Shown: positions 38,793 to 49,432, numbered from the stretch's first letter. The stretch is DNA of 64,000 bases from Woeseiaceae bacterium (GCA_028289545.1 JANQPG010000092.1:20443-84442); one strand, 5' to 3'. Translations and numbers: made by a program. Notes: a model not told the origin generated them from the letters alone.

Positions 38793-39337
38793 ATCAGCAG
38801 GTAGATAACAGCCGCGACGGCGGTAACGACGATGGGTAACCACAGCACACGCCACAGGTTTGTATCCACGGTTGCGTGCAGCGCGCCCAGTGACCAGAAG
38901 AGTGGCGTCATCAATCCGCCCGTGAACAGTCGGGTGATTTCCTGTGCCCAGGGTTTGGTGGCGATCAGCAGACTTACGGCGAGCGCACAGATCAGATAGA
39001 GAGGCCCCGCCGAAAACAGTCGCAGCGACAGCCGCGCCGCGGACCCGGAAGGAGAGGCCGGCATGAGTCGCTCGCGCCTGGGTGTGCGGTTGTGGCCAAC
39101 CGCTGATGCCGCGAAAAACGGCAGCAGAATCATCAGGTAGGCGATGACCGAAATTGTTACCAGGGCCCAGGTGATGCCGAGTTCAGTCCCGAGTGTCTGA
39201 ACGAACAAAAACAGCGACAGCAGAAAGAGTGCAAGGCCGCCAACCACAAAACCGGCTGCTCCCGACTCAGCCGACTTCGAGCGGCGCAGGAAAAACACGC
39301 ACAGCGCCTGCGCTGTCACGCCCGCTGTCATCCACAT
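38789..39337 (-). CDS. hypothetical membrane protein associated with PepSY protein
   Basis: Several TM segments; start MWMTAG at 39337 preferred because the upstream extension overlaps a Fur-like box. Confidence 0.65.
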   Translation of the reverse strand: MWMTAGVTAQALCVFFLRRSKSAESGAAGFVVGGLALFLLSLFLFVQTLGTELGITWALVTISVIAYLMILLPFFAASAVGHNRTPRRERLMPASPSGSAARLSLRLFSAGPLYLICALAVSLLIATKPWAQEITRLFTGGLMTPLFWSLGALHATVDTNLWRVLWLPIVVTAVAAVIYLLI

Positions 39338-39382
39338 GATTCGCTCCGCCCGGTCCGACTTCCTGTAGTGGTATGTACGATA

Positions 39383-39405
39383 TTGCAAATAATAATGATT
39401 CGCAA
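39383..39405. promoter_or_regulatory. candidate Fur box between PepSY and TBDR genes
   Basis: TTGCAAATAATAATGATTCGCAA, imperfect palindrome with AATAATGATT core. Confidence 0.6.
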
Positions 39406-39471
39406 TACGATTCGCGAAAATGGATGTAGCCCCTATGGGCTGCGCTCGTAATCGAGCCAAGGGAGGCTCTA

Positions 39472-41709
39472 TTGAACATAATAACTGGCCGCACCATTGC
39501 GTTCCTGCTCACCGTCATCACGCTGACACCCGTTCAACCGACCGCTGCTCAAGATACCGAAGAAGCCGTTGACGAAATCATCGTTACCGCCGAGAAATTC
39601 GGTCGTTCCATCGAAGAAACGACGACGAGCGTCGTAGTGGTTACGGGCGAAGAGCTGGAAGCCCGCAGCGTCGAGGATCTGTACGACGTAATTCTGCGCA
39701 CGCCGAACGTAACGCAGAGTTTCGGAGAAAAAGGCTTCACGATCCGCGGCATCGACCAGCGGTTGGGAGCAGGCGGCGGCCTCCTGATCAACACAATCGT
39801 CGACGGTGCGTCACTCCCCAACAACCAGTCGACGTTCTTCGGCCCGTACTCCGCCTGGGACATTGGCCAGGTTGAAATACTCCGCGGACCGCAGGGTACG
39901 GTGCAGGGCCGCAACGCGATCGGCGGCGCGATCATCATCAACTCGGCCGATCCGGAACTCGATAACCTGAACGGTAAAGTGCGCGCCTCTTACGGCGAGC
40001 TCGGCAGCTACCAGGCCGCGGGCGCACTCAATCTGCCGCTGATCGACGGCTTGCTGGCACTGCGCCTGTCTGCTGATCACCGCGAGACGGACGGCTGGGT
40101 AACCAACCCGACCCGCGACGGAGAAGATTACGACCCGCGCGAGGCCACCACCTGGCGAGCAAAGCTCCTCTACGCGCCGACGGACACGTTCTCAGCGAAG
40201 TACACGCTAAGCAGCACGGACAGCAGCGGTGGCGAAGATCTCGTCGATTTTGCGCTGTTCCCGGGAGAGCGTATCAACACGTCAAACCTGCCGGCCGAGG
40301 AGGGCTCCGAACACCTGATCAACACGCTGGAGCTCAACTGGGCCATCAACGATGCCGTGAACCTGACGTCGCTGACGACCTACTACGAGCACGACTACGT
40401 GCGGATCGAGGATCTCGACAATACGGCGTTGGACCTCGGCGGCCTCGACCGTACCCAGGACGACGATAGTTTCGTGCAGGAAATCCGCGCGACGATCGAC
40501 ACGGGCGGCGCCTGGCGCGCTCTGGTCGGAGCGTATTACGGCGATTTCGACAACGTAAGCTTCGACAACTTCTTCGTGCCGACGGCTTTCCTCAATCCGG
40601 CTTTGCCCCCGGGCCTGATTTTTCAGGAGCGGACGTTCGCGACCGAAGAAGAGAACATTGCGGTATTCGGCGAGTTCGAATACGACCTCAGCGATCGGCT
40701 GACGATCATTGCGGGCGCACGCTACGACGACGAATCCAGGGACTTCGGCGCGCTCAGCACGACCGAGACCGACACGCCGGGGGTCATTCCGTTTCTCCCG
40801 GACGACGAGTTGATCACCAACAAGACAAACTACGAAGCCTTTCTGCCCAAGCTGGGCGTCCGCTACAGCGTGACGGGCGATACGTCGCTGGGTTTTGTCG
40901 TGCAGCGCGCTTACCGCGCGGGTGGCACAGGCGTGGCCATCGTCAGCGGGCTCGTGTCCGAGTTCGATCCCGAGTACACGTGGAACTACGAGGCGTCGCT
41001 TAGATCCTCGGTCATGGACAATCGCGTTTCGATCGAAGCCAATGTGTTCTTTACGCAGTGGGAAGACCAGATCCTCAGCCAGATCACGCAGTTCGGCCGC
41101 GACAACGGCGTGCCACTCGACACGATACCCGTCAACGCCGGCGAATCGGAACTGTACGGGTTCGAATTGGCCGTGGATGCTGCCGTGACCGAGAGCTTCA
41201 GCGTGTTCGCGGCGTTTGGCTATGTCGAAACCGAATACACGGACTTCGTGACGGCGACTGAAGAACTGACCGACAACGAATTCAACAACGCCTCACCCGT
41301 AACGGCGAGCGCGGGCTTCAGCTGGGCCGGATTCAACGGTTTCAGCGTTGTTGCCGACGTTAACTATCGCGACGAGTTCTTTTCGGTCAGCACCAACGAC
41401 CCGACCCGCGTGACCTTTGTCGACGTCACGAACGATGCCGGCGACGTTATCGGCCAACGCGAGACGTGCTCGGCAACGCCATGCAATGATCCACTGACCC
41501 TGGTCGACTCGTCCATTGTCGCCAACATGAAGGCCGGCTACTCGGCCGACAACTGGTCCGTGTTTCTGTTTGCGAGAAACCTGTTCGACGAAGACTACGC
41601 CACGCAGCGCAACGCACCGGGCGGATTTGCGGCGGCGGGGCAGCTCAGAACTGGTGAGCCGCGGGTCTTTGGCGCGGAGTTCAATATGGCGTTTGGAGGG
41701 GCGCGATAG
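39472..41709 (+). CDS. TonB-dependent (likely siderophore/iron) receptor
   Basis: VDEIIVTAEKFGRSIEETTTSVVVVTGEELEARSVEDLYDVILRTPNV, VEILRGPQGTVQGRNAIGG; TTG start. Confidence 0.93.
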   Translation: MNIITGRTIAFLLTVITLTPVQPTAAQDTEEAVDEIIVTAEKFGRSIEETTTSVVVVTGEELEARSVEDLYDVILRTPNVTQSFGEKGFTIRGIDQRLGAGGGLLINTIVDGASLPNNQSTFFGPYSAWDIGQVEILRGPQGTVQGRNAIGGAIIINSADPELDNLNGKVRASYGELGSYQAAGALNLPLIDGLLALRLSADHRETDGWVTNPTRDGEDYDPREATTWRAKLLYAPTDTFSAKYTLSSTDSSGGEDLVDFALFPGERINTSNLPAEEGSEHLINTLELNWAINDAVNLTSLTTYYEHDYVRIEDLDNTALDLGGLDRTQDDDSFVQEIRATIDTGGAWRALVGAYYGDFDNVSFDNFFVPTAFLNPALPPGLIFQERTFATEEENIAVFGEFEYDLSDRLTIIAGARYDDESRDFGALSTTETDTPGVIPFLPDDELITNKTNYEAFLPKLGVRYSVTGDTSLGFVVQRAYRAGGTGVAIVSGLVSEFDPEYTWNYEASLRSSVMDNRVSIEANVFFTQWEDQILSQITQFGRDNGVPLDTIPVNAGESELYGFELAVDAAVTESFSVFAAFGYVETEYTDFVTATEELTDNEFNNASPVTASAGFSWAGFNGFSVVADVNYRDEFFSVSTNDPTRVTFVDVTNDAGDVIGQRETCSATPCNDPLTLVDSSIVANMKAGYSADNWSVFLFARNLFDEDYATQRNAPGGFAAAGQLRTGEPRVFGAEFNMAFGGAR

Positions 41710-41745
41710 AGTGTTCAACAACGCCGGTGCTCGAGGCCACGGCGT

Positions 41746-42501
41746 TCAGCACACCTTCTCAGTCTCCTCGGCAAGCAACCCGATCGCCCCAAGCAGGGCA
41801 GTGCGGAGGCTGGATTCGTTGTCACGTACCCGTGCTTCGGGACCGCCCACGCTGAGCGCCAGTTCGCGCCCGAAATAGGCAAAAGGCATTGCGGCGGCAA
41901 CTGCGCCGACCCCGCTAATGACGCGCCCATAACCCGTAGCAACACCTTCCGCTCTCACACGCTTGATCGTTCGCATGACCACGTGACTGTTGAGCTCCGG
42001 GCGAATGCCTTGTCGATTCGCTCGTCGAATGAGGGCGTACAGGGTACGGTCCGGCATGGCGCTCAGCATGGCTTCTCCTACCGCAGAGTCCCACAGGCTC
42101 ATTCGGCGTCCGGGCCGAACGCTCAGGGAGACCTCCTGGGGACTGTCTACCACTTTGATGACCTCCGTCTCCAGGTCGCTGCGGACGGTTAGCAGCACCG
42201 TTTCGCCGGTGCGCTCACGCAGCTCCTCCATGACGTGTTCGACGGCGGCGCCGCCAAACATGTGCGGGACCACCCAGTCGACGGCTTCGGTCATGCGCGG
42301 CGAGGGAAAATACGTGTTGCTGCTGCGGTCCACGTTGAGTATTCGCTCGTCAACCATGATCTTGAGCAGGGCTGTCAGGCTCGACTTGGGAGAGTCCAGT
42401 GCTTCAGCCATTTCCCGGCTCGTGAGCGGCGCCTTTCGCGACGCGAACAGATCGAAGATACGCAACAGGCGATGGGCGGTTCGTGCGTGTTCGGCGGGCA
42501 T
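41746..42501 (-). CDS. IclR-family transcriptional regulator (cluster B)
   Basis: HRLLRIFDLFASRKAPLTSREMAEALDSPKSSLTALLKIMVDERIL; start MPAEHA at 42501 or upstream at 42537. Confidence 0.85.
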   Translation of the reverse strand: MPAEHARTAHRLLRIFDLFASRKAPLTSREMAEALDSPKSSLTALLKIMVDERILNVDRSSNTYFPSPRMTEAVDWVVPHMFGGAAVEHVMEELRERTGETVLLTVRSDLETEVIKVVDSPQEVSLSVRPGRRMSLWDSAVGEAMLSAMPDRTLYALIRRANRQGIRPELNSHVVMRTIKRVRAEGVATGYGRVISGVGAVAAAMPFAYFGRELALSVGGPEARVRDNESSLRTALLGAIGLLAEETEKVC

Positions 42502-42555
42502 CGATTGGGGCCCTGTCGTTACAAGTGGGACTAACACGATATCAGTAAGTAGACA

Positions 42556-42574
42556 AAAACTCTATAAAAGTTTT
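42556..42574. promoter_or_regulatory. inverted repeat upstream of cluster B IclR and TBDR genes
   Basis: AAAACT-ctataaa-AGTTTT. Confidence 0.5.
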
Positions 42575-42626
42575 CTGTAGCTATATTTGTGTTTTTTGTT
42601 GATCCGAGGTTCAGCACGCGGTACAC

Positions 42627-44807
42627 ATGAGCCACATCGAGGCTCGCAGGACGGGGGATCGCAAGATGGTGAACAAACGAACAAGCGCAGCGCTGCTGCT
42701 CTGCCTGGCCGGCGCCGGCGCAGCGGCACAAGACGAAGGTCAGCGTGCGGCGCTGGAGGAAGTGATCGTCACGGCTGAACGACGCTCCGAAAGCCTGCAG
42801 GACGTGTCGGTGTCGGTCAGCGCGTTCAACGAAGATATGATGGAACGTCGGCAGGTCACGGAGATACTGCAGGTCATGAACGATGTGCCGAATCTCGTCG
42901 GTAACAACAACGTTGGGCAGAGTAGCGCAACGACGTTCTTCATCCGCGGCGTCGGCTCCACCGAATCGATCCCGACCGTGGACACGACGGTTGGACTGTA
43001 CGTCGACGGCGTCTACATCGGTCGCCAGGGCGTCAACAACTTCAGTCTCTTCGACATCGATCGGGTCGAGGTGCTGCGAGGACCGCAGGGCACGCTGTAC
43101 GGCCGCAACTCCAGCGGCGGGGCCGTGAAGATCGTGACCAAGCAGCCGGGCCCGGAACTGTCGCGTCGGATCGAGTTTGCCTACGGCGAAGACGATTTCC
43201 TGTCTGCCCGTGGCTCATTGAACACGCAGGTGGGTGATGGCCCCCTGTACTTTGGAGGGAATTTCCTGGTCGAGCAGCGGGATGGCGTCACCGAGAACAT
43301 CACCCTGGATCGCGACGTCAACGACAAGGACTACATGGGCGGTCGCGCATCCCTGCGCTGGGAGCCGAGCGACTCGGCAAAATTCACGTTGATCGGGGAC
43401 TACAGCCGGGTCGATGAGAACGGATTGTATGGTGTCAATGTTCTCGAGTCGGACTCCGCTGTCCCGAGCATTGCGAACACACCGACCGGCGATCTCTTTC
43501 AGATCGTCAGCGACGAAGACATCGACAACGAGGCAGTGGCTTGGGGCATCTCCCTGCAGGGAGACTGGTTCCTGGGCAACGGCGTCGATCTGACCTCGAT
43601 TACGGCCTACCGATTCACCTCGCAGGACTACAACCTCGATATCTCCGACCGGAATCCGGCAACCTACATACTGAGCGCCGATACGGAATCGACTCAGTTC
43701 TCCCAGGAGTTCCAGCTGACCGGCTCGCTGTTCGATCGCGGCACCTGGGTGGCCGGGCTTTATTACTTCAACGAACAAACGGACTACCTGTTGACCGACG
43801 ACATTCGCATCGCGCCGTTCCTGGTATCCGTGTTCGACAAGGACTTCGACGTCGACGTCGAGAGCATTGCGGGCTTCGGGGAAATCAACTACGACCTCAC
43901 GGATACACTCCGGCTAATCGCAGGCGTCCGTGTTACGAACGACCGGAAGAAGCTGGACGTTGCTCAAACGATCGGCGGCGCGCCAGGATTCGACAGCGCC
44001 AGCCTGTCCGCTCTGGGCGTCGATCTGGACATCGATTTCACCGAGGTCAATCCGAAAGTGGGCCTCGAATTCGATGTCGCCGAAGACGTGCTCCTGTACG
44101 GCACCTACACGCAGGGATTCAAGTCGGGCGGCTGGCAGGCCCGTGTCAACAATCCGCAGCAGTTCCTGAACTTCGAGCCCGAGATTGTCGACTCGTACGA
44201 GATCGGGATGAAGTCCACGTGGCTCGAAAGGCGGCTGCGCCTCAATGCGTCGATTTTCTATACCGACTACCAGGACTTGTTCAACTCGGTTCCGGGCGCG
44301 GGCGGCACGTTCCTCGTCGCCACCGCGGATGCGGAGATTACCGGGCTGGAAATCGAAACGACCTTCCGCGCCAACCAATACCTCGATCTGTACGGCAGCT
44401 TCGGCTTCCTGGACGCGGAGTACAAGAACCTGTCGACCGCGCTCCAGGGTACGCTGGGTGACGAGCTGCAGCGGACCCCGGATTTGAACGCGAAGGTAGG
44501 CGCTTCCATCGATTATCCGCTGGCAAACGGCCGTGGACTGCTCTTCAACGTCGGGTACTCGTACATTACCGAGTACTTCGTAAATCCACAGAACACGCCC
44601 GCATCAGAGACCGGTGATTTCGGCTTGCTCGACGCGTCGATCGGACTCAGCTTCGACGACGGCAAATACGAAATCTCGCTGGCCTGTCGCAACTGCGCCG
44701 ATGAGGAGTACTTCGACAGTATCCTTGATTTCGCCGGCTTTGGGTTCAGCACGGTCTACACGGGACCGCCGCGTCTCGTACGCGCAAGTTTCAGGGCCAG
44801 GTTCTGA
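42627..44807 (+). CDS. TonB-dependent receptor (cluster B)
   Basis: LEEVIVTAERRSESLQDVSVSVSAF, VEVLRGPQGTLYGRNSSGG; start 42627 or 42666. Confidence 0.93.
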   Translation: MSHIEARRTGDRKMVNKRTSAALLLCLAGAGAAAQDEGQRAALEEVIVTAERRSESLQDVSVSVSAFNEDMMERRQVTEILQVMNDVPNLVGNNNVGQSSATTFFIRGVGSTESIPTVDTTVGLYVDGVYIGRQGVNNFSLFDIDRVEVLRGPQGTLYGRNSSGGAVKIVTKQPGPELSRRIEFAYGEDDFLSARGSLNTQVGDGPLYFGGNFLVEQRDGVTENITLDRDVNDKDYMGGRASLRWEPSDSAKFTLIGDYSRVDENGLYGVNVLESDSAVPSIANTPTGDLFQIVSDEDIDNEAVAWGISLQGDWFLGNGVDLTSITAYRFTSQDYNLDISDRNPATYILSADTESTQFSQEFQLTGSLFDRGTWVAGLYYFNEQTDYLLTDDIRIAPFLVSVFDKDFDVDVESIAGFGEINYDLTDTLRLIAGVRVTNDRKKLDVAQTIGGAPGFDSASLSALGVDLDIDFTEVNPKVGLEFDVAEDVLLYGTYTQGFKSGGWQARVNNPQQFLNFEPEIVDSYEIGMKSTWLERRLRLNASIFYTDYQDLFNSVPGAGGTFLVATADAEITGLEIETTFRANQYLDLYGSFGFLDAEYKNLSTALQGTLGDELQRTPDLNAKVGASIDYPLANGRGLLFNVGYSYITEYFVNPQNTPASETGDFGLLDASIGLSFDDGKYEISLACRNCADEEYFDSILDFAGFGFSTVYTGPPRLVRASFRARF

Positions 44808-44824
44808 GTCAGCGTGACTCCGAC

Positions 44825-46198
44825 ATGGCCGTCACGGCTGCAGCTACCGGAGCGCAGGGGGTAGGATCCGCGGAAGAGACGCCGTGGCCAAGCCCGTGGC
44901 GGTCGTGGTACGCGGTTGCGGTATTGCTGGTCGCCTACACCGTCTCTTTTGTCGATCGCTCGATCATGGCGCTGCTGGTCGTGCCCATTCAGGCCGATCT
45001 CGGCATAGGTGACACCGAGATCAGCCTGCTGCACGGTTTCGCCTTCGCCATTTTCTATACGACGCTCGGCATTCCAATTGCGCGCCTCGCCGACCGGATG
45101 TCGCGTCGGCGGATTATTGCCATCGGTATTGCCGTGTGGAGCCTCGCCACGGCGCTCTGCGGGCTGACGCAACGCTTCTGGCAGCTGTTCCTGGCGCGCG
45201 TTGGGGTTGGTGTTGGCGAAGCGGCCTTGTCACCTGCTGCGTATTCGATGATTGCGGACCTGTTTCCGAAACGTCAACTTGCGCGAGCGCTCGCCGTGTA
45301 TTCGACCGGCGTCTATATTGGCGCGGGTCTGGCTTTCATCATTGGCGGTTGGGTCATTCAGACTGTGTCCGAGGCATCGGCGATCAGCTTGCCGTTGGTG
45401 GGCGAACTCAAGCCCTGGCAGTTGACCTTCATCGTCGTTGGGCTACCCGGCCTGCTGGTTGCGCTCTGGATGCTCTCCGTGCGTGAGCCGGCCCGTCGCG
45501 GCACCCGTGCCGACGACAACATTCTGCCGTTCTCCGACGTCCTGCGTTTTGTGCGCGAGCACAAGCGCGTGTACTACGCGCACTTCTTCGGCTTCTCGCT
45601 GATCGGGATCGTGTTCAACGGTTTCCTGGCGTGGACACCGACGCTGCTGATTCGCCGCTTCGACTATTCGGCGCCGGAGGCCGGCCTGGTGCTCGGCATA
45701 CTGCTGCTCGTGCTCGGAACGCTCGGCATCGTTGCCGGCGGCGCACTTGCCGATTGGCTGGAGTCGCGCGGCCGCAAGGACGGCACGATGATTGTGGGCC
45801 TGATTGCCGGGATTGTTCTGACTCCGCTTGCGATTCTCGCACCGCTTGCCGGTACGGCCGCGCTGACGATAGCCCTCTTGAGCGTGTTCTTCTTTTTCTC
45901 GAGTTTTCCCTATGGCGCCTCCGCCGCCGCGCTGCAAATGATTACGCCGAATCGCATGCGCGCCCAGGTGTCCGCCATCTACCTTCTGACGCTGAATCTT
46001 CTGGGTATTGGCCTGAGCGCAACCGCCATAGCGCTTGTGACCGATTTTGTGCTGGGCGATCCGCAGCGCATCGGCAGCTCGATGGCGATCGTTGGCGGCA
46101 TCGCGGCGCCGTTCGGGGCGCTGTTGCTGTATCGGGGCTTACGACCGTTCAGCGAGCGGGTCAGGGCGGTCGAAGCGGGCGTGGGCGGAGCGCCCTGA
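44825..46198 (+). CDS. MFS transporter
   Basis: 12-TM pattern; YTVSFVDRSIMALLVVPIQADLGIGDTEISLLHGFAFAIFYTTLGIPIARLADRMSRRRI. Confidence 0.93.
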   Translation: MAVTAAATGAQGVGSAEETPWPSPWRSWYAVAVLLVAYTVSFVDRSIMALLVVPIQADLGIGDTEISLLHGFAFAIFYTTLGIPIARLADRMSRRRIIAIGIAVWSLATALCGLTQRFWQLFLARVGVGVGEAALSPAAYSMIADLFPKRQLARALAVYSTGVYIGAGLAFIIGGWVIQTVSEASAISLPLVGELKPWQLTFIVVGLPGLLVALWMLSVREPARRGTRADDNILPFSDVLRFVREHKRVYYAHFFGFSLIGIVFNGFLAWTPTLLIRRFDYSAPEAGLVLGILLLVLGTLGIVAGGALADWLESRGRKDGTMIVGLIAGIVLTPLAILAPLAGTAALTIALLSVFFFFSSFPYGASAAALQMITPNRMRAQVSAIYLLTLNLLGIGLSATAIALVTDFVLGDPQRIGSSMAIVGGIAAPFGALLLYRGLRPFSERVRAVEAGVGGAP

Positions 46199-47070
46199 TG
46201 GAATCCGGTTACATCGACATTGTAGTCAACCTGTTCACCCCCGAAGAGGTAGAGAGCGGGCAAACCGGCTTTGATGACGCCTTCATGACCCAGGTGCGTA
46301 TGCCGGAGACGTTGCGCCGCGGAGTGACGATCGAAGACTATCTCAGGATCATGGACAAGGCCGGGATCGAGCGCTCGCTGCTAATCGCGGTACGCGCCGG
46401 CGAAAGGACCAACCGGACGTCCTTCGAGATTCCGTACGAGCGCATTGCCCGGTGGCTCGAGAAGTATCCCGATCGGTTTTCCGGTCTTGCAGGTATCGAT
46501 CCCTACCGTGGCATGCAGGGTCTGCGCGAACTCACGCAGGCGGTCGAGGAATACGGCTTTGTCGGCGCACACCTCTATCCGCACTGGTTCCGTTTGCCGC
46601 CGGATGCAGCTCAGTACTACCCGTATTACGCAAAGTGCTGCGAACTCGACGTGCCTCTCATGCTGCAGGTTGGACAGAACCTGATCTACCAGAAGGACGT
46701 CCGCCTGCCGAGTGTCGCGCGACCGATTCTTCTCGATCAGGTGGCCATCGATTTTCCCGAGCTTGCGCTGATCGGCATCCACATCGGCGTGCCATGGACC
46801 GACGAGATGATTGCGATGGCGTGGAAGCATGAGAACGTCTACATCGGTATCGACGCCTACGCGCCCAAGCATCTGCCGGCTTCGCTGCTGCACTACATGA
46901 ACACCTACGGCAGGCACAAAGTGCTGTTCGGTACCGATTGGCCGGTTATTCACCCTGAGCGGGCTGTCGACGAAATGCGTGCACATGACCTGCGGCCCGA
47001 AGCCTTCGCCTGCGTCATGCGAGAGAACGCAGCGCGTGTTTTTCGCTTCGAACGGGATGAGGACGGCTGA
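46198..47070 (+). CDS. amidohydrolase-2 family protein (cluster B paralog)
   Basis: MESGYIDIVVNLFTPEEVESGQTGFDDAFMTQVRMPE, co-linear with 9999-10877 product; ORF open from 45631. Confidence 0.86.
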   Translation: MESGYIDIVVNLFTPEEVESGQTGFDDAFMTQVRMPETLRRGVTIEDYLRIMDKAGIERSLLIAVRAGERTNRTSFEIPYERIARWLEKYPDRFSGLAGIDPYRGMQGLRELTQAVEEYGFVGAHLYPHWFRLPPDAAQYYPYYAKCCELDVPLMLQVGQNLIYQKDVRLPSVARPILLDQVAIDFPELALIGIHIGVPWTDEMIAMAWKHENVYIGIDAYAPKHLPASLLHYMNTYGRHKVLFGTDWPVIHPERAVDEMRAHDLRPEAFACVMRENAARVFRFERDEDG

Positions 47071-48671
47071 TGTCCGCGATGCCGCAAAAGTCGGGGAGCG
47101 CGGCGTCGCTGCCGCGGGGGTTCCGGCACCTGACGATCGCAAGCGGCGTACGCGCAGCCGCACGGAACACGCCTGAAAAGATCGCGATTCGCTGCGACGC
47201 GCGTTCGCGGACTTACGGCCAGCTGCTCTCTCGCATCGATGCGATCGCGGCAATGTGCCAGAGTTTGGGGCTCAAGGCAGGTGAGCACGCGGCGATCGTC
47301 GCACCAAATTGCCTCGAGTATCTCGAAATCGTCTGCGGCGTTGCCGAAATCGGTGCGGCCGTTGCCACGCCGAACCCGCGCCTGACGACTCGCGAGATCG
47401 TCTCGATTTGCGAGGACGCGGAAGCCCGACTGGTGTTTGTGCATCCCGATTACGCAGACGCCGTTCGCGAGACCAGCCTGGCGCGGTACGCGCATGTCAT
47501 CGTCATCGACGAAACGCTGGAACGGGCGCTGGCTGGTCTACCGGGTTTTGCGCCTCACGCCGTCCCCGAGTGGCAGGCTTTCTCGATACCGTACACGTCG
47601 GGCACCACGGGCGACCCGAAAGGTGTGCTCATCTCGCATCGTTCGCGCGTGCTCGGGTTTCACGGCATGGCCGCGCAGTACGGTGTGTACAACGCCGACG
47701 ATACGTTTCTCGCGATTGCGCCTCTGTGCCACGGGGCCGGTTTTGCGTTTGCGATGGCTTCGCTGTATTTCGGCGGTACCTGCGAGATCGTACCGAAGTT
47801 CGACCCCGAACAGGTGCTGCGGCGCCTCGCTGCCGGTGAGGTCAGCGGCGTGTTCATGGTGCCGACGCACTTCCAGTCGATATTTGCGCTACCGGATTCG
47901 ATCCTCGACAGTCAGCGGAAACACGGGCTTCGGGCCATCATGAGCAACGCGGCACCGCTTGCCCAGGCAACGAAGGAACAGATCGTAGAGTACTTCGGCG
48001 AAGGTCTGCTGCACGAACTCTACGGATCGACGGAGGCGGGGATAGTCACCAGCCTCGGACCGGCTGACCAGCTGCGTAAGCTTCAATGCGTCGGCCCGCC
48101 GTTCGCCAATACGGAGATAAAGCTGCTCGACGAGGACGGCGTGGAGGTTGGGCCCAACGAACCCGGCGAACTGTTCAGCCGCTCCCCGTACCTGTTCAAC
48201 GGGTACTGGCGACTGCCGGAGGCCACCGACGATGTTTTCTTCGGCAGCTGGGTTTCGGTCGGGGACATCGCCGTGCGCGACGACGACGGCTGCTTCTACA
48301 TTGTCGATCGCAAGAGCGACATGGTGATTTCCGGCGGCATCAACATCTATCCGCGCGAAATCGAAGAAGAACTGATGCGTCATGACGGCGTTCGCGAAGC
48401 GGCTGTCGTCGGTGCTCCGGATGAAAAGTGGGGCGAGCGTCTTGTCGCCTTTGTATGCGCCAGGGCTGATCGAACGCTCCATGCCGAGGCGCTGCAGGCG
48501 CACTGCGCGGCGGCACTGGCGAGTTACAAGGTGCCCCGCGAGTATCGACTGATCGACGCGTTGCCGCGCAATCCCGGCGGTAAGGTGCTCAAGCGCAAGC
48601 TGCGCGATAACGTTGCATCGCTAGGCGAAGTTCTCGCACCGGCAATGCCGGCCGCCCGAGGGTCGGCATGA
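47070..48671 (+). CDS. AMP-dependent acyl-CoA synthetase/ligase (cluster B paralog)
   Basis: IPYTSGTTGDPKGVLISHRSR, YGSTEAGIVTSL, IVDRKSDMVISGGINIYPREIEEEL. Confidence 0.93.
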   Translation: MSAMPQKSGSAASLPRGFRHLTIASGVRAAARNTPEKIAIRCDARSRTYGQLLSRIDAIAAMCQSLGLKAGEHAAIVAPNCLEYLEIVCGVAEIGAAVATPNPRLTTREIVSICEDAEARLVFVHPDYADAVRETSLARYAHVIVIDETLERALAGLPGFAPHAVPEWQAFSIPYTSGTTGDPKGVLISHRSRVLGFHGMAAQYGVYNADDTFLAIAPLCHGAGFAFAMASLYFGGTCEIVPKFDPEQVLRRLAAGEVSGVFMVPTHFQSIFALPDSILDSQRKHGLRAIMSNAAPLAQATKEQIVEYFGEGLLHELYGSTEAGIVTSLGPADQLRKLQCVGPPFANTEIKLLDEDGVEVGPNEPGELFSRSPYLFNGYWRLPEATDDVFFGSWVSVGDIAVRDDDGCFYIVDRKSDMVISGGINIYPREIEEELMRHDGVREAAVVGAPDEKWGERLVAFVCARADRTLHAEALQAHCAAALASYKVPREYRLIDALPRNPGGKVLKRKLRDNVASLGEVLAPAMPAARGSA

Positions 48672-49432
48672 GTGAGACGCTCGAGGTAGACCGCCGCGAC
48701 AAGGTGATGGTCGTGACCTTTGACACGCCCGAGCGGCTGAACAGTATTACGGAGGATCGACTTACAGACCTGGAGGCGCTGCTCGACGAGGTGGAGGTCG
48801 ACGAAACGCTGCACGCGCTCGCGTTTACCGGCCGTGGCCGGGCGTTCTGCGTCGGTCTGGACCTGGATCTGCTGAAACGAGCCTTCGACGACGTGGCGTA
48901 CTTCGAGACGGTGGTGCGTCGCCTGAACGGAATCCTGCTGCGTATCGAGGCCCTGCCGTTCGCAACGATTGCCGCGGTCAATGGCTACGCTCGGGCGGGC
49001 GGCTTCGAATTGGCCATTGCCTGCGATCTGCTGCTGATCGGCGAAGGCGCCAGCGTTGGTGACAACCATGCTCACGTTGGCGTTATGCCCGGTGGCGGTT
49101 CGACGCAGCGGCTCCCACGCATGGTGGGCAGTCAGCGCGCAAAGGAGCTCATCTGGAGTGCACGCTGGCTGACGGCAGAGGAGGCCGTGGCCATGGGGCT
49201 GGCTCTCGAGGCCGTGCCGGACGACGGACTTGATGCCCGATTGGATGAGTGGCTCGACATGCTGGCTTCGCGGCCGCGGCCGCTATTGAGCGCCACCAAG
49301 CGTGCCGTCGCCGCGGCGGACCGGCTGGAGACGGCCGCAGGGGTTGAGTATGAAATTCAGGCATTTGTGGACTACCTGACGCATTACCCCGACGCCCGGG
49401 ACGGTTTTCGGCGTTCCATCGATGCCGGCTGA
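48668..49432 (+). CDS. enoyl-CoA hydratase/isomerase family protein
   Basis: AFTGRGRAFCVGLDLDLLK, AAVNGYARAGGFELAIACDLLLIGEGASVGDNHAHVGVMPGGGSTQRLPR. Confidence 0.92.
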   Translation: MSETLEVDRRDKVMVVTFDTPERLNSITEDRLTDLEALLDEVEVDETLHALAFTGRGRAFCVGLDLDLLKRAFDDVAYFETVVRRLNGILLRIEALPFATIAAVNGYARAGGFELAIACDLLLIGEGASVGDNHAHVGVMPGGGSTQRLPRMVGSQRAKELIWSARWLTAEEAVAMGLALEAVPDDGLDARLDEWLDMLASRPRPLLSATKRAVAAADRLETAAGVEYEIQAFVDYLTHYPDARDGFRRSIDAG

